The notes under the pieces: generated by a model | Told to the model about the DNA's origin: nothing | Database searches by the model: none | What the model saw: only the letters and a program-made list of their open reading frames with translations | In this document: piece after piece, positions 23,853-35,700 of the stretch | How positions within the stretch are numbered: the first letter of the stretch is position 1 | Layout: each line of letters starts with the position of its first letter | Assembly (NCBI GenBank): GCA_949357655.1 | Contig: CASHTG010000014.1 | Coordinates: forward strand, 124,001-188,000 | DNA length: 64,000 nt | Direction: 5' to 3' | DNA from: Parascedosporium putredinis | Lineage: Eukaryota; Ascomycota; Sordariomycetes; Microascales; Microascaceae | Program-made: the position numbers and the translations under genes

Positions 23853-24713
23853 CTATTCGGCTTCAAACTGGGAGAAAAACTCCCAAGTATTTCCAGGGGC
23901 AAAGGGCGTAGATGAACCGCTGTCTGTCTGCGAAGGATTATGGTCTCCATTGTGAATCACCCAAGTTAGCGGATAACCTTCAGCACATCCTTGATACGAG
24001 ATTTTGGTGGATGAGCCACCGGCCGGCTGCGGTTCTGCGGCCGGCTCGCACCCATTATTCTTGACGAATCTGTCGCGGAGCTGGCGACCGCTGCTGACTG
24101 GGAGAACCGAGTCCGAGGTTCCGTGTTGGCCGTAAAAGGCCACCGGCTGGGTTCCCCCTCGCAGCCGCTCAGCAGAGCCCCGGAGATGACGGCGACGGCA
24201 CGGATCTCGTCGGGACGGGCACACGCGAGCGCATAAGACATGGCGCCGCCGTAGCTGAAGCCCGTGGAGAAGCGGAGACTGGTGTCGACGCAGAGGTCCT
24301 CTTCGATCACTTTGACCATGGCATCGAAAAAGGCGACATCTTCGCCGCCCTGGTTGCCCCAACCCGCGTTAAGCCCGTTGGGCACCACAAAGATGGCGCT
24401 TTCGTTGGCGTGCGGGAGTAAACCATAAAGGGCAGGGCGCCCCCTGGTTGGGGTCCTCTCCGTTGACAATCTTGGTGGCGCTTCCGCCGAGTTGATGCCA
24501 GGTGAAGATCAGGCGATGCGGAGTACCGCTGTCGTAATTTTCAGGGACCCTGACAATGTATTCCCGCTGTTTTCCATTGATCGTGGTTGTATATTGCTGG
24601 CTGATGATGGTTGGGGCTTTTCCGCACCCGGCCGAACTCGCAGCAAGCACTAGACTTGGCCACCAGACGGCAAGAAATGCTGTCGTGGCGAAAAGAGTTG
24701 AAAATTTAGGCAT
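23853..24713 (-). CDS. Secreted CE1-type esterase (feruloyl esterase / PHB depolymerase-like)
   Basis: About 287 aa, single exon. I start at the ATG at 24711-24713; the open frame reaches further up without an ATG. The signal peptide is MPKFSTLFATTAFLAVWWPS, cleaved near ALA. The alpha/beta-hydrolase core: REYIVRVPENYDSGTPHRLI, TWHQLGGSA (oxyanion region), FVVPNGLNAGWGNQGGEDV, STGFSYGGAMSYALACARP with the nucleophile Ser in GFSYGG, AFYGQHGTSDSVLPV (candidate Asp), and HNGDHNPSQ (candidate His). Family members cleave ferulate from cell-wall arabinoxylan, or acetyl and other esters. Two frame breaks: CCCCC 24440-24444 (two bases short, or one extra, NQGGRPALYG) and CCCCC 24154-24158 (one short, CEGGTQPVAFYG). 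Confidence 0.88.
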
Positions 24714-24847
24714 TCTTCGGTGCAAGCTCTTGAAGAAACTAGATAGGAAAGCTATGGAATGGAGATTTGGGCAGCAAAAACAATGGAATTGAACTGACTT
24801 GCCAAACTTGACGGACTTGACTGGAATGTATGGGAAAGTTGGAGACT

Positions 24848-24855
24848 ATTATATA
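24848..24855 (-). promoter_or_regulatory. TATA box of the esterase gene
   Basis: TATATAAT on the minus strand about 135 bp before the ATG at 24713. Confidence 0.45.
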
Positions 24856-25920
24856 CTTGGTCTACGAGAAGGCTCTCTCATCCAAGCTTTGCATATCTCT
24901 AGCTTCGTGAACAACATCTCCAAACGACGGAATCTCGATGCGATGATTGGTGCGCCTGCTCAGGATGAAAAAGGGACGCCTGCTTTCTTCCATTTCTCGG
25001 TAGCGAATTGATTTTGTCTGGTGTAACAGCTGGTTCTGGGGACTTGGTAACAAAATAAATGCCGGATCTCTTGCCGATCGACCCCAAACGGCCATTTTTG
25101 ATTAAACTCCCGCATTTGACAGGTCGGGACGTGTCCCATCTTATGCCGGTCCATCGGGACAATATTGCGGTTCAATGCACCAGTTTAGGCCTGACAGCAC
25201 CAGCCACTATATCGTCGTCGGTCGGCATCAGTAATCGGCAATAATGGGGATGGACGAGGAGGCTCAACGGAGGAGGCGGGCGGCTCTGGTATTCTTCTTG
25301 AACCCGGGGATGGTCGTCGCCTCGCTGCGTCACTCATTCCGACGTATAGAGTAGACCACCATCATCCAGCCCTGGGTAAAAGCACGGAACCGTGGTGATT
25401 TCACTTGGCGTGAAAACCGGGCGGGGGCCGGAGGGCCGAGTTTGGATGAGTTTGGCAGATTCTCTTCCTTGGATTGAATCGGGTTAGCTAGGGGAGTGTA
25501 GAGGCGCGGATAGTGGCCGGATTGATGTCGAGTAGCGCGCCAATCGACACGAGAACAATTGGTGTGGGAGGGCCGCGTCTCCTTGTCACTTACATTGGAC
25601 GCTAGAGATCAAAGCATACATGTCATCCGGGACGGGTAAAGACGAGGCTTTTAGAAGCTCCAACATGAACAACTAGTCTGAATGAAGAGACCAAAGAAAC
25701 AGAGGCAAAGGTGGAATGCGGGCCTCCTACCAAGCCAACGATTTTATAAACGATGCGCCAAAACAAAGGCTTTATTAAGATGTGGAAAGACTAACCCGGG
25801 GAATGTAATATCCCAGCCATTATTACAAAGAGTATGGTAACGGAATCAAACAAACGCCAAAACACAACAAAGGAAAAGTACTAAGCGTGGTGAGTATTAC
25901 TCGTGATTATCCCCCTAGGT
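24856..25920. other. Intergenic, no gene seen
   Basis: Upstream of the esterase and downstream of the mucin-like gene; no feature recognised. Confidence 0.45.
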
Positions 25921-27888
25921 CTAAACAAAAGTAGGAGTGTAGCTCTGGTCAGGGAAACGGCGACGCCGTTCACCACGTCCTGGTCAGCGTAAGGAGCGTA
26001 GACGACGGCATTGCTGCTGGCGACGTTGATGACGGTGTATCCCCTGGCCTCACCAAACTGATCGCTCCAGGCGGATCCGATGACGAACCCACCCTCGCAG
26101 GTGACACCGCCAAAGGTCTGACGGCTGGCGGGAACACCCTGGTTCGTGACGATGCTGTAGTTGCACTGGCCGTCTTCCTGGGCGTCGTTGTGGGTCTGGA
26201 TGCCGAAGGAGTAGTTGCAGAGAGTATCAGCGCTGTTGCAGGTTCGGGTGAAGGCGGTAAGGACCCAGTAAGGAGGAAGGGGCTCGGCGGTGCTGGTGGC
26301 GGTCGGGCACACGATGACGGTCACAGTGGTGGGGGTGGTGGGGTTGAAGGTGATGGTCTTGGTCACAATGTCCGAGGGCGGGGCCTGGGTCGGGGGCCTC
26401 ACCGTCGAGGTGCTGGTGACGGTCGGGGTGATGATGACGGTGGTGGTGGGAGCCGGGGTGGAAGTGGAGGTGCGAGAGGCGGTACGTGTGGTCGTGATGG
26501 TCAGCGTCACGGTGGTGGGCTCAGCACCGGGGAAGCGGTGATGGTCGTCACGACGGTCACGGTCTCGATTACGGGCGGGAGGGGCGTGGCGGTCGAGGTG
26601 ATGGTGGTGGTGGGAGCCGGGGTCGAAGTGGAGGTGCGAGAGGCGGTGCGTGTGGTGGTGATGGTCAGCGTCACGGTGGTGGGCTCAGCACCGGGGAAGC
26701 GGTGATGGTCGTCACGACGGTCACGGTCTCGATCACGGGCGGGAGAGGTGTGACGGTCGAGGTGATGGTGGTGGGTGGGGTGGTCGTGGAGCTCGAGGTG
26801 GTGCGGGAGATGGACTGGGTGGACGTTTCGGTGATCGTGGTCGTCTCGGGCGGGATTGAGGATGAAGTGGTGGTGGTTTCCGGCGCAGAGGAGGTAGTCT
26901 CGGACTCGGTGGACGTGATGGTGATTGTGGTAGATTCGGCTTCGGACGAAGTCGAGGTGCTCTCAGTGGCCGTCTCGGTCTCGGTCTCAGACTCGGTGGA
27001 TGTGAGGGTGATTGTGGTAGACTCGGCTTCCGACGAAGTCGAGGTGCTCTCGGTAGCCGTCTCGGTCTCGGTCTCAGACTCAGTGGATGTGAAAGTGATT
27101 GTGGTAGACTCGGCTTCCGACGAAGTCGAGGTGCTCTCGGTGGCCGTCTCGGTGGCCGTCTCGGACTCGACAGAGGTCAAAGTCACGGTAGCCGATTCCG
27201 ACTCGGTTTCCGACGAGGTAGTGATGATGATTGGAATGATATCCGACGACGACGCCGAAGTGGTGGTGCCTTCATCAGTGGTAGTCTCTGAAGAGATGAC
27301 GGTAAGGGTGGTGGTCTCCGAAGCAGACTCCGATTCAGACGAGGTAGGGACAACGGTCTCCGAAGCAGACTCGGACTCGGACTCAGTAAGCGTAACGGTC
27401 TCTGAGGCGGACTCTGATTCGGATTCGGTGAGCGTAGCAGTCTCGGAAGCAGACTCCGATTCAGACGAAGTAGGCGTGACTGTGGTGGTCTCAATGTCGG
27501 ACGAGGATGCGGTGACTGTCACAGTCTCCGAGGCACTTTCGGAAGAGCTAACGGCGGTGTCTGTCGACGAAGGCTCCGAGGAAGAACTAGTCTCAGCCTC
27601 AGAGGTGGGGGTGACGGTCACGACCACGGTGTCGGATTCGGTGGCCGTGATGGATTCAGTCACACTGCTAGACTCAGTGCTAGATTCGATCTCAGTGCCG
27701 GATTCGGTGGAGGTGCCAGATTCGGTGGCGGTGCTCTCGACAGTGCTGGAGCTGATGGTACCAGACTCGGATGTGGTAGACGAAATGTCCGAAGTGGTGG
27801 AGGAAAGGGTCTCTGCCTGTCGTGGGAGGACGCCAGCGAAAGCCACAGGGCTCGTGGCCAAGAGGGCCAACAACAGCTTTGCGTGCAT
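25921..27888 (-). CDS. Secreted Ser/Thr-rich mucin-like protein with C-terminal Cys domain
   Basis: 656 aa, single exon. ATG at 27886-27888. The signal peptide is MHAKLLLALLATSPVAFA, followed by GVLPRQ, a common fungal propeptide end. A stalk of nearly 480 residues of Ser/Thr/Glu repeats follows (ESTSTSSEAESTTITxTSTE x3, SESESASETVTLTE), then Thr/Pro repeats (TSTSTPAPTTT) and a folded C-terminal domain: YWVLTAFTRTCNSADTLC, QCNYSIVTNQGVPASRQTFG, CEGGFVIGSAWSDQFG, YADQDVVNG. The stalk is suited to dense O-glycosylation; likely cell surface or secreted. Three run-length breaks (26693-26696, 26529-26532, 25952-25954), each one base short. The last restores an ending VSPDQSYTPTFV with TAG at 25921-25923 instead of the nearby 25881 stop. 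Restored length 657 codons. Confidence 0.82.
26440..26760. repeat. Tandem duplication, 164-bp period, inside the mucin-like gene
   Basis: A segment encoding the TVTLTITTTRTASRTSTSTP / PPVIETVTVVTTITASP block occurs twice. Matching points at 26,451 and 26,615 and at 26,521 and 26,685 give a period of 164 bp. That is not a multiple of 3, but becomes 165 (55 codons) once the missing G at 26529-26532 is counted. Confidence 0.8.
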
Positions 27889-28038
27889 CTTGAAATGTGA
27901 GAAGAGCGAGAGGAAAAGAAAGATCAAGGTCTCCTTTGTTCACGAGTAAAAAGAAAACGAGAGTGGTGTTGTCAAGGAGATTGTTGTGCCTGCTGGAATG
28001 AGGATAAAAGAGATGGAGATGTTGAAGCTCGTGCCTCC

Positions 28039-28045
28039 CTTTATA
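28039..28045 (-). promoter_or_regulatory. TATA box of the mucin-like gene
   Basis: TATAAAG on the minus strand about 150 bp before the ATG at 27888. Confidence 0.45.
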
Positions 28046-30692
28046 GGATCGTTCTCGGGGACCACCTGGGGAAAAGCCGTCCTGATGTGTTGCAGACTGG
28101 ACGCGGCCCACCAGGAAAGTCTATTACGCCTCCATCCGTAGCTCCGAACCCGTAGCTCCCGCTGTCAGGGGTGATCGCTCGCCCGTTCCTGGCAACGCCA
28201 TGGCGGTACGGGCAAGGGGGCTCAACTCTCTCCATTAGAGTTTGTGACACTTGCGGGCGTTGGAACGGCAGCATGGAAGCTTTACCTGCGTGACAAGAAA
28301 ATAAGGTGACGAGGAGGAAAGGATACCATGACAACAGCTAGTATCGCAACAAGTACCGCAGCGAGTATTTTCCATGCTGCAGTCGGGGTGTACGTGTACG
28401 CTCTCCACTCACTAGCTCGTTACATCGAGCGTATACGAGGGCATCAGTGGGATGTCGACGGGAAACGGCTTGCGTTGGCCCTAGGCGGAGACTAACTCTC
28501 GGGAGTGCCTGAATCGTTAAAAAAGCTTAAATCTCGCGACATCTCTGGCTCCGAGATGGTACCTGGTGCCTCGTTTAGGCCGTTGCCAAGTTTTACGCCT
28601 GCTGCCCCCACCCGCCGCCCCCAGCCCCCACGCCGGATAGCTGGCGGGTCCGATCCGCACCAGATGCCGCCCCCAGCGTAGGATCGTAGAGAGTGGGACT
28701 GCGTGACGTGGGTTAGGCTATGGTCCATGCTCGTTATAGTCATGCTGTCTGATCTGATGGTTTGGTATCGACGCAAGACACAAGACGTCAATGATGAAAT
28801 ACGTGTGGCAGAACCCATCAGCCGTGGTGCGGCCCGCCGCCCCCAGTCATGAAAAAGCCGGGTTGGCTAGCTATCGGTGAGGATCCGCCAGTGGGGATGT
28901 CTTAGACGAGATCTCATCCGTAGTAGCTGACGGAGAATGGAAATTGTAGGCTTTCTCGTACTTTGGCTCGAATCGTACTTCTTCTCCTCTACCCGCAGAT
29001 CCGACCCGCAGTCCTTGGGTGGAAAAGTTTTCAACGAGTACCTGAGGATACTAGTCTCCAGTGCGGCCGAACATTCACTTGGTGCGGGAAGGCAGGCCGT
29101 TGAAGAGGAGGCGAAGTTCGTCGGGATCTAGAATGTCCCCGTACTGTGAAACATTACCAAACTCAGCACCGCGCTCAGCCGACTGTCTCAGTTATCGTCC
29201 GATTAGCGTCCGTGCTTGCAGTTGTTATCGTACAGGCAGCTCATCTTCAAACACGGGGAATCTCTTAGTTAGATAATATCTTGCTTCTCAAAGTCTACAT
29301 GTAAAGCGCAAAGTCGAAAGGCGGCTATGGACATCCTGATAACTGGACTTGGCGATTCTTCTAAGAAGTACTAAGCAGCTGGCCGAGTAGACAGGGCGCT
29401 GTCAATTGTAGCTCCCCTCCTCCCTCAAGCTCTCGGGACCCCCACTCGACTAGAGCGAGCGTGGAATAAGCTCAAGACCCCTCTCAAACACACCACGGCC
29501 TACACACCACGGCTTACACACCACAGCCATGCCGTACCTATTACGTGTAAAAGGCTGAATACCATGTTCCATCTCGAAACTTGATGATATTACGCAGTGC
29601 ATGGGAAACGCAAGGCCAACATAAAGTTTCGATTGGGCCTAGAAGGCCAACTAGAACTGTTCTCGGGGTTGCGGCGAGTTCATTCCGGATCGACACGAAG
29701 AACTCGATCCTGATCCCCCAACCCGCACAACACTCTCAGCACCAACACTGGATTTCGGAGAGGGCTCAAACACGAAGAAGACTGATATCCTGGCAACATA
29801 TGGAAAGCAGTTGAAAAAGGAAAAAAAAAAGGAACTCTCTTCAAAGCTGATCTTGATAATGGCTGACTTGAAGGTGGGGCTTGTTTTCTTTTCCCCTTTG
29901 CTCAGCGTGCCTGGCACGGATATTTGACCTGGGTCGAGATAAGGAGGATCCGTCTAATACAAAGTTGCTGTCACTTGTGCATGAGTTAATGGACTTCATC
30001 CACTGTGTCGTCCTGACCAATTGGTGACTTGTGTCCCCGAGACTGCTCATGTCTTTCGAGGAGGACTCTCCATGTGAGGAGGCTGCCTTTCGTTCCTATC
30101 GATGTTCTTTGTTCGCCGAGGAAGATAGCGAGCGCCGACATGACGGAGTCTTGCCTCGCTTCACGTAAAGGAATATGTACGGAGTAATCCCCGATGACCG
30201 TGGGGTATCGGTAAAATTCTCATGCTACCACACATAAATAAAACGAATCTATATCCCAATAAGTCGCCCTTTCTGTGAAATCTAAACGGATTAACCCTCT
30301 ACAATTCCGGACTACCGGTCAAAATGTGGCGGAAGAGAGGCAGGACCTCGACGTACCATCAAAACATCTATCGATGACACCTAGAAACGTGGTGGTATTT
30401 TTCTGTGCTTATTTATTTTTTAATGGTAGGCTCGGTGTGGCGCAGACCTCGCGTCGCCAATCGTGACTCAAAAACACGAAAACACGCCGAGACTCAAGCT
30501 TACTCATCGCCTGGCGTTGAAGGATCTGGAGGATTGATCGTGATTGAGCAAGGAGGGGAATCTGTGTCGTGTCTTCTAAGAGCTTTGTGCTTCTTCTCAA
30601 GTGTCTTCATCATCGATCTCATCGTCCAGCGGCGTGGACTCCTGATCGATTCGTGGCCCAGCACCCGATTTCCCACGGAATCGAGCCCCGTC
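28046..30692. other. 2.6-kb gene-poor region
   Basis: No gene I can support. It contains a C-rich quadruplex-type motif at 28,605-28,629 and three near-identical 14-15-bp units (ACACCACGGCNTAC type) at about 29,487-29,530. Confidence 0.45.
28605..28629 (-). other. Putative G-quadruplex motif
   Basis: Four G runs on the minus strand (5, 5, 3, 5) separated by loops of 2, 4 and 1 nt. Fits the G3+N1-7 rule. It lies in a gene-free region, roughly 700 bp upstream of the mucin-like gene on the same strand. Confidence 0.5.
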
Positions 30693-31677
30693 ATGGAAGA
30701 AGCCACTCCTCCTTGGGGGTCTCTCCCAGTCGAGCAGTATCTAGTTGTAGGTCTGGCGCGTCATTGGTGTGAACATCGAAATGATCATGCTGCACCAAAA
30801 GCAAGACATTGATCGAGGACAATGGCCACTGTACTAATTATAACCTGCTCCCCTCGTATAGCGCAATTGGGACTGGGCCTGCACCGACGATGACGACGAT
30901 CAACGCCGCCGGCTGGTCGAGAAATTCATCGACGAGGATGTCCTCGAGCCCGAGGTTTCCATGGAAGGCCCCCGGCTTCTGACGTCCAGGCTCCGAGCCA
31001 AAAGAGATTGACACAATCCTCGCACCTCTGAGGCCGCAAAGCTTCGCAGGATCGCCCAGAAGCTCTGGAAGTCGGGCCCTCCCGACGACTACTACTTTCT
31101 CCGCACACACTACGGCGGCGGGTCCGACGATGACGCGAAGCTGGAGGAATGGCTCAACCAGGACCCGTGCGAAGGCGTGGAGCTGAATCCCGAGGACAAG
31201 TGGTGGGTCGTGCTGGACGATGCCGAGCTGTTTGATTTCGGCGACGACTGGCAGCGCGTCTACAAGGTCCTGCCCGAGCTTGCCGCGCCGCGCGCACGCC
31301 GGGGGTTCACGAGCGACGCTATCCGCGAAATTTACGATTTCGCAACCATGCACGGCGAGGCTGACGAGGACGACTACGAGGATGCCATCCGGTGCGATGC
31401 CGCGTGCGCCGTAGCCTGGCTTCTGATTCTCGACGAAGAAGCCTTTAGGGAGGGTGAACTGGGCCTCATGTTTCGCGATAGCCACGGCAACGTGGTCAAA
31501 GACTCGTCCATCAAGCCCGATCAGTTGCGAGAGCTCTACATCTACAACTTTCGCGGAGCCCAGCGAGAATCTAGCTTTTGGCTGGATGCGGCCATTGGGA
31601 AAAAGTACAAGACCCGCGGCAAAATCATGCGCACGATATTGCCCCAAGTTATGGCACTGGAGCAGACCGACCCGTGA
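30693..31677 (+). CDS. Acidic protein of unknown family, one in-frame TGA
   Basis: Exon 1 is 30693-30746 (MEEATPPWGSLPVEQYLV) and exon 2 is 30862-31677. The 115-bp intron has GTAGGT, an ACTAAT branch and TATAG, and joins phase 0 to RNWDWACTDDDDDQRRRLVE. Total 290 codons. An in-frame TGA at 31009-31011 interrupts RLRAKRD-stop-HNPRTSEAAK, where Trp (TGG) would fit; a run-length change does not cure it. The body is acidic and Trp/Asp-rich: KLWKSGPPDDYYFLRTHYGG, EDKWWVVLDDAELFDFGDDW, ATMHGEADEDDYEDAIRCD and a basic tail WLDAAIGKKYKTRGKIMRTI. No signal peptide or TM segment. I do not recognise the family. It could be a pseudogene if the TGA is real. Confidence 0.65.
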
Positions 31678-32747
31678 GTTGTGGACGTCAGGCTCTACAT
31701 GTACCTTATAGAGGTTCCTAATCAAATAATCTTTGCCAATTTCATCCGAGTTCCGCTGTTGGAATCATTAACATTTGTCTAGTCTATTTTTCTGCTTGCT
31801 TTCTTCTCCCCTTCCCTTGTGACTGCTCATTGAGACCGAGGTTGAGTTTCAAGTTGGAACTTTGCAATTCGACGCACAACCATCCTTTCTTTTATAAGCA
31901 AGCCATCTTATATTGACGTGGGATATAAGAGTATGAAGATGCTAAATGACTAGGGAGCATTCCCTTGTCCTTTTGGTTTGATACCATAGTGCCATGCGCT
32001 CTTGTCAGGCGAAGAGAACCGACATGGGCGGCCTCAGTTGCCGTCGTGGTATCAGCTGCATCCGGCATAGCCTTTTCGTGGCGCATGCGATGCGATGTGG
32101 ACAGCCTGCCCTCTCCTCGAACCATCTTGTTCCAAACTCATACCGCAGCCTGGTGCCATGTGGGCACGGAGAGCAGGCAGCAGGCGTGGCACCAGGATAC
32201 ATGCACGTACTAAGACATTGCGAGCGAAGGCGCGATTGTGTGCACAAGCTCGACGAAGGAGACCCCTCAACGCTATTAATAATTACGTGACTGGCGGCCG
32301 TGTGTGTCACAAGTAGACGCTAAGTATGATCCTGCATAGATATTGGCAAGATCGTGTAGCTTCATTGGCTCCTACTACAGCCTTACCGGGGTATCTTCCC
32401 CCTTCTCCTTGGGCAGCCGCACCGGGTCAGGTAGTACAGGATCTATGGGTCAGAATACCACGATGAACTCGCCTTGCTTTTGGGGAGGGAGCCGGCTTAA
32501 GGAGCAAAGACCGAGCACTCTATACGCAGGTTCACTTTCAAACGAGGGGGGACCAGTACTTTATTAAAAACAACCAAAAGCCCGCCCCCGTTCAATAGGT
32601 GCCGTCAGACTTGCCGAGAAACAACTCACACGCTGGCTGGTCAGCTCGCTTCAAGACCCCCCAACACACCTTGTTGCGAATCCCGAATTCCTACACTCGA
32701 CCCCCATCTACCCCATCTCCGACGGCAAAGAGCAGAAGCGCGAGGGT
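31678..32747. other. Intergenic, no gene seen
   Basis: Between the acidic orphan and the patatin fusion gene; short frames without support. Confidence 0.45.
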
Positions 32748-35700
32748 ATGGACAATCTTTGTGAAAAATGCGAGGAGGCGGTCGGGAACACCATGTGTTC
32801 CTGTGGCGCAAAGTTCTGCGAGGGATGCTTCTTGAAGAAACACTTGGCCCGACACCCCACGCACCTCAAAGTCATGAACCGAAAGGCCGAGCAGGCGTGG
32901 AACTGGATCTCTGGCAAACTATCGGGATCCAGGCCCATGGCGGACCGGTTCAGGGACGACGAGGTTGCGAAATGGTTTGGGTTGGATACGCAGATGACGT
33001 ATCGAGGTGATCGCATGACATCCATTGTCGAAACCCCAAGGCTTATCGAGTTGGCGACGGGTTCCCTCGAGTTCGCCGAGAACAGCCCGAGACGCCAATT
33101 CCCCAGCATCGTGTCTTTTGTTGGGGATACCGGAGCTGGAAAATCAACGTTGGGTACGTCAACGGTCATCGAAGATCATGCGCGGCAAAGAACCCCCTTG
33201 CGATACGTGAACTAACGTTGCGCGCTGCTGCCACTGGCATAGTTCGCTCACTGATTTACCATTCTAAACGAGCCGACCACCCTCAACCCCTCGAGGCCCC
33301 TGTGCCGGGCGCCGATTCCGGCCCCGGCGTTGTTCAGCCAACCACCGGGGAGGTGAATCTCTACCTCGACCCTGCTACCTTCGGGACCGAGTCACCTATC
33401 TTTATGCAGACTGCGAGGGAATGTTTGGAGCTGCACCCATATCAGCTACGCATCAGGAGCAATGGTAAGGACTGACCGGCCCCTTGACTGAAGCTGGCCA
33501 GACCATCTCGGGCCCCTCTGCTCGGGCCTGCAACCTACGCCGCTTTCGCTGACCTCCTCCCTCTTTTTCTTCTATGTCTTCTTTTTGTTGGATTGCCGAG
33601 GTTGTTAACATTGGTCCAGGATGAAATTCGGGAAATACTACCCCATTGTCATGAAAGAAGGGAGACAAGTGGACCGGCGGATGGCAGTCCAGAGCCTTTA
33701 TCCCCGATTTCTCTACATATTCAGCGACGTGGTCTGCTACGTGACGAGGAACCCGAAAGCTTGGGCCGAGTCAGCGCGGCTCTTGCTTGAATGGTCTTTT
33801 GCCGGGGCGCAACACACAATCAACCACAACGCTCTCCCGGCACTAATCATCATCATCAACGCTCCAACCGTGGTGCAGCCAGACTGGCTCTCGGGGACCC
33901 CGAAGCCGCCACGAATAGTTTCTTCTCAGCCATCGAGCCTGAGATTAGAGAGAGCGTCAGGATGGGCGAATTTGCGGAAAAGGTTAGTTCAGCGTCGCGT
34001 TTCAACTTCTTGCTTGCAGCGCGTGTCGCTCTTCACTGGATATATCCTAACCCACGTATTGTTTGTACAGCACGGGAGTCACAGTATGAAGGAGCTCTTT
34101 GGGTTGCACTACTCGAGCGTTTACGTCCATTATGTCCCACTCGAGGGCTACCGGGCGCTTGGATCGGCTGAAATGGTGGTTGAACAGACGGCAAAGCTCA
34201 ACCACCGCATCCGCGCCGACTCACGTCGTGTGCAGCTGGCGAGGGCCGAGTCTTGGATGAGGTTTGAGAGCAGGCAGCTTCTCGTCGTCGTAGACTCTGC
34301 TTTCACCCACCTCACCACCGGTCGGCGCGAACCCTTTGATTTCAACCGGTGTAGGCGCAAGTTGTCCATCCCCAGCTCCACCGAGCAGCACTTTTCGGAA
34401 ATCATTGGCCAGTGCCTTTGGGGTGAGGACAAGGAGAAAAGGTTCCGTGCCACAAGTCAAGTCATAGCATCGAGCTTGCTGAGGCACACGATTTACCAAG
34501 ACAAGAATGGTGAGTGGGCGATCCCGGTGAAATTGCGGCCTACGTGACGTGCCCCTGGTCTAACACGTTAGTTCTTCTCTCTCAGAAGTAGACTCAGCGG
34601 CGCCTCTGCTCCCCACTGTAGTATTTAGCGAAGAGGTTCGCAATCTTTTCATAGGGCCGTTTCACAGTTCCTGGACACCAACGCCCCCTGCGCCTTTATC
34701 AACGAGGACGGCGACAGATGCGTCAACACGAGGATGGGGCATGCCCTGGGACACCAGAACGATCAAGGACTAATTATGCAAGCCGGGGGCCTATTCGTGA
34801 GCGATGACTTTGATTGCAAAGCCTTTCTCGACGCCATCGAAGCGGCCGTCCACAGCACCATGCTCAGGATTGATAAGGAAGCGCCCATGGGCCGGCGAGA
34901 GTGGAGGTACTACGCCGCCAAGGCGCACAGGAAAAGCCTAACCAGCCTTCGCCGGGCCGGCGGCCTTCCTTCGGCGACACGCCGGGGTGAGACACAAGAT
35001 GATTTTGCCCAAGGCTCCAGCATTTGCTACGCTTGCTTCTTCGGCCGGCCCGAGTATCGTCTCCCATGCAACCACGCGATTTGCGCCGTGTGTGTCCAGG
35101 ATTTCGACGACACGCCCAAGGGGAGCGAATACCCCGGGCTATATATTCACCGGAGCTGCGTCATATGCGCCGCAACGGGTGACTGGTGGCCTCATAGGAT
35201 GCGGGTTAAGCCAAGCCTAGCTGGGATACGAGTGCTATCGCTGGATGGTGGCGGTGTCCGCGGGATCGTCGAGCTTGTTGTGCTGCGGAAGCTCGAGGAG
35301 CACACTGGGCTGGGGATCCCGTTGGGACGCTTCTTCGACCTCATGGTCGGTACCAGCGCAGGCGGCATCATTGCGCTAGGGTTAGGTGTCCAGGACCGAA
35401 CTACCGAGGAATGCATTACCCGCTTCCGCGACTTTACCGCCACCGGGTTCGTGAGGAAGACGCTAACAAAAGACAAATTGTTTGGATGGCTCGCGAGGAT
35501 GGTTCGAAGTTCCATCTATCACACGGAGCCCCTCGAGTCTGCTCTTCGCACCGCCTTCTTGCCAGACTATCATCACATATTGTTTGGTCTTCAGAATGCT
35601 TGCCGCGTCGCCGTTACAACGACGGTATCCAAACAATTGAAACTCATTGCGAATTATCATCGCGGGGATAGAGACAGGTATCTCAACTCGGAGTTGAGCA

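Noticed and set aside
26702..27949. 415-codon frame antisense to the mucin-like gene, and similar frames at 13,185-13,822
   Set aside because: Mirror images of Ser/Thr/Glu codon repeats, which produce long Val/Ser/Asp or Ser/Arg frames on the opposite strand.
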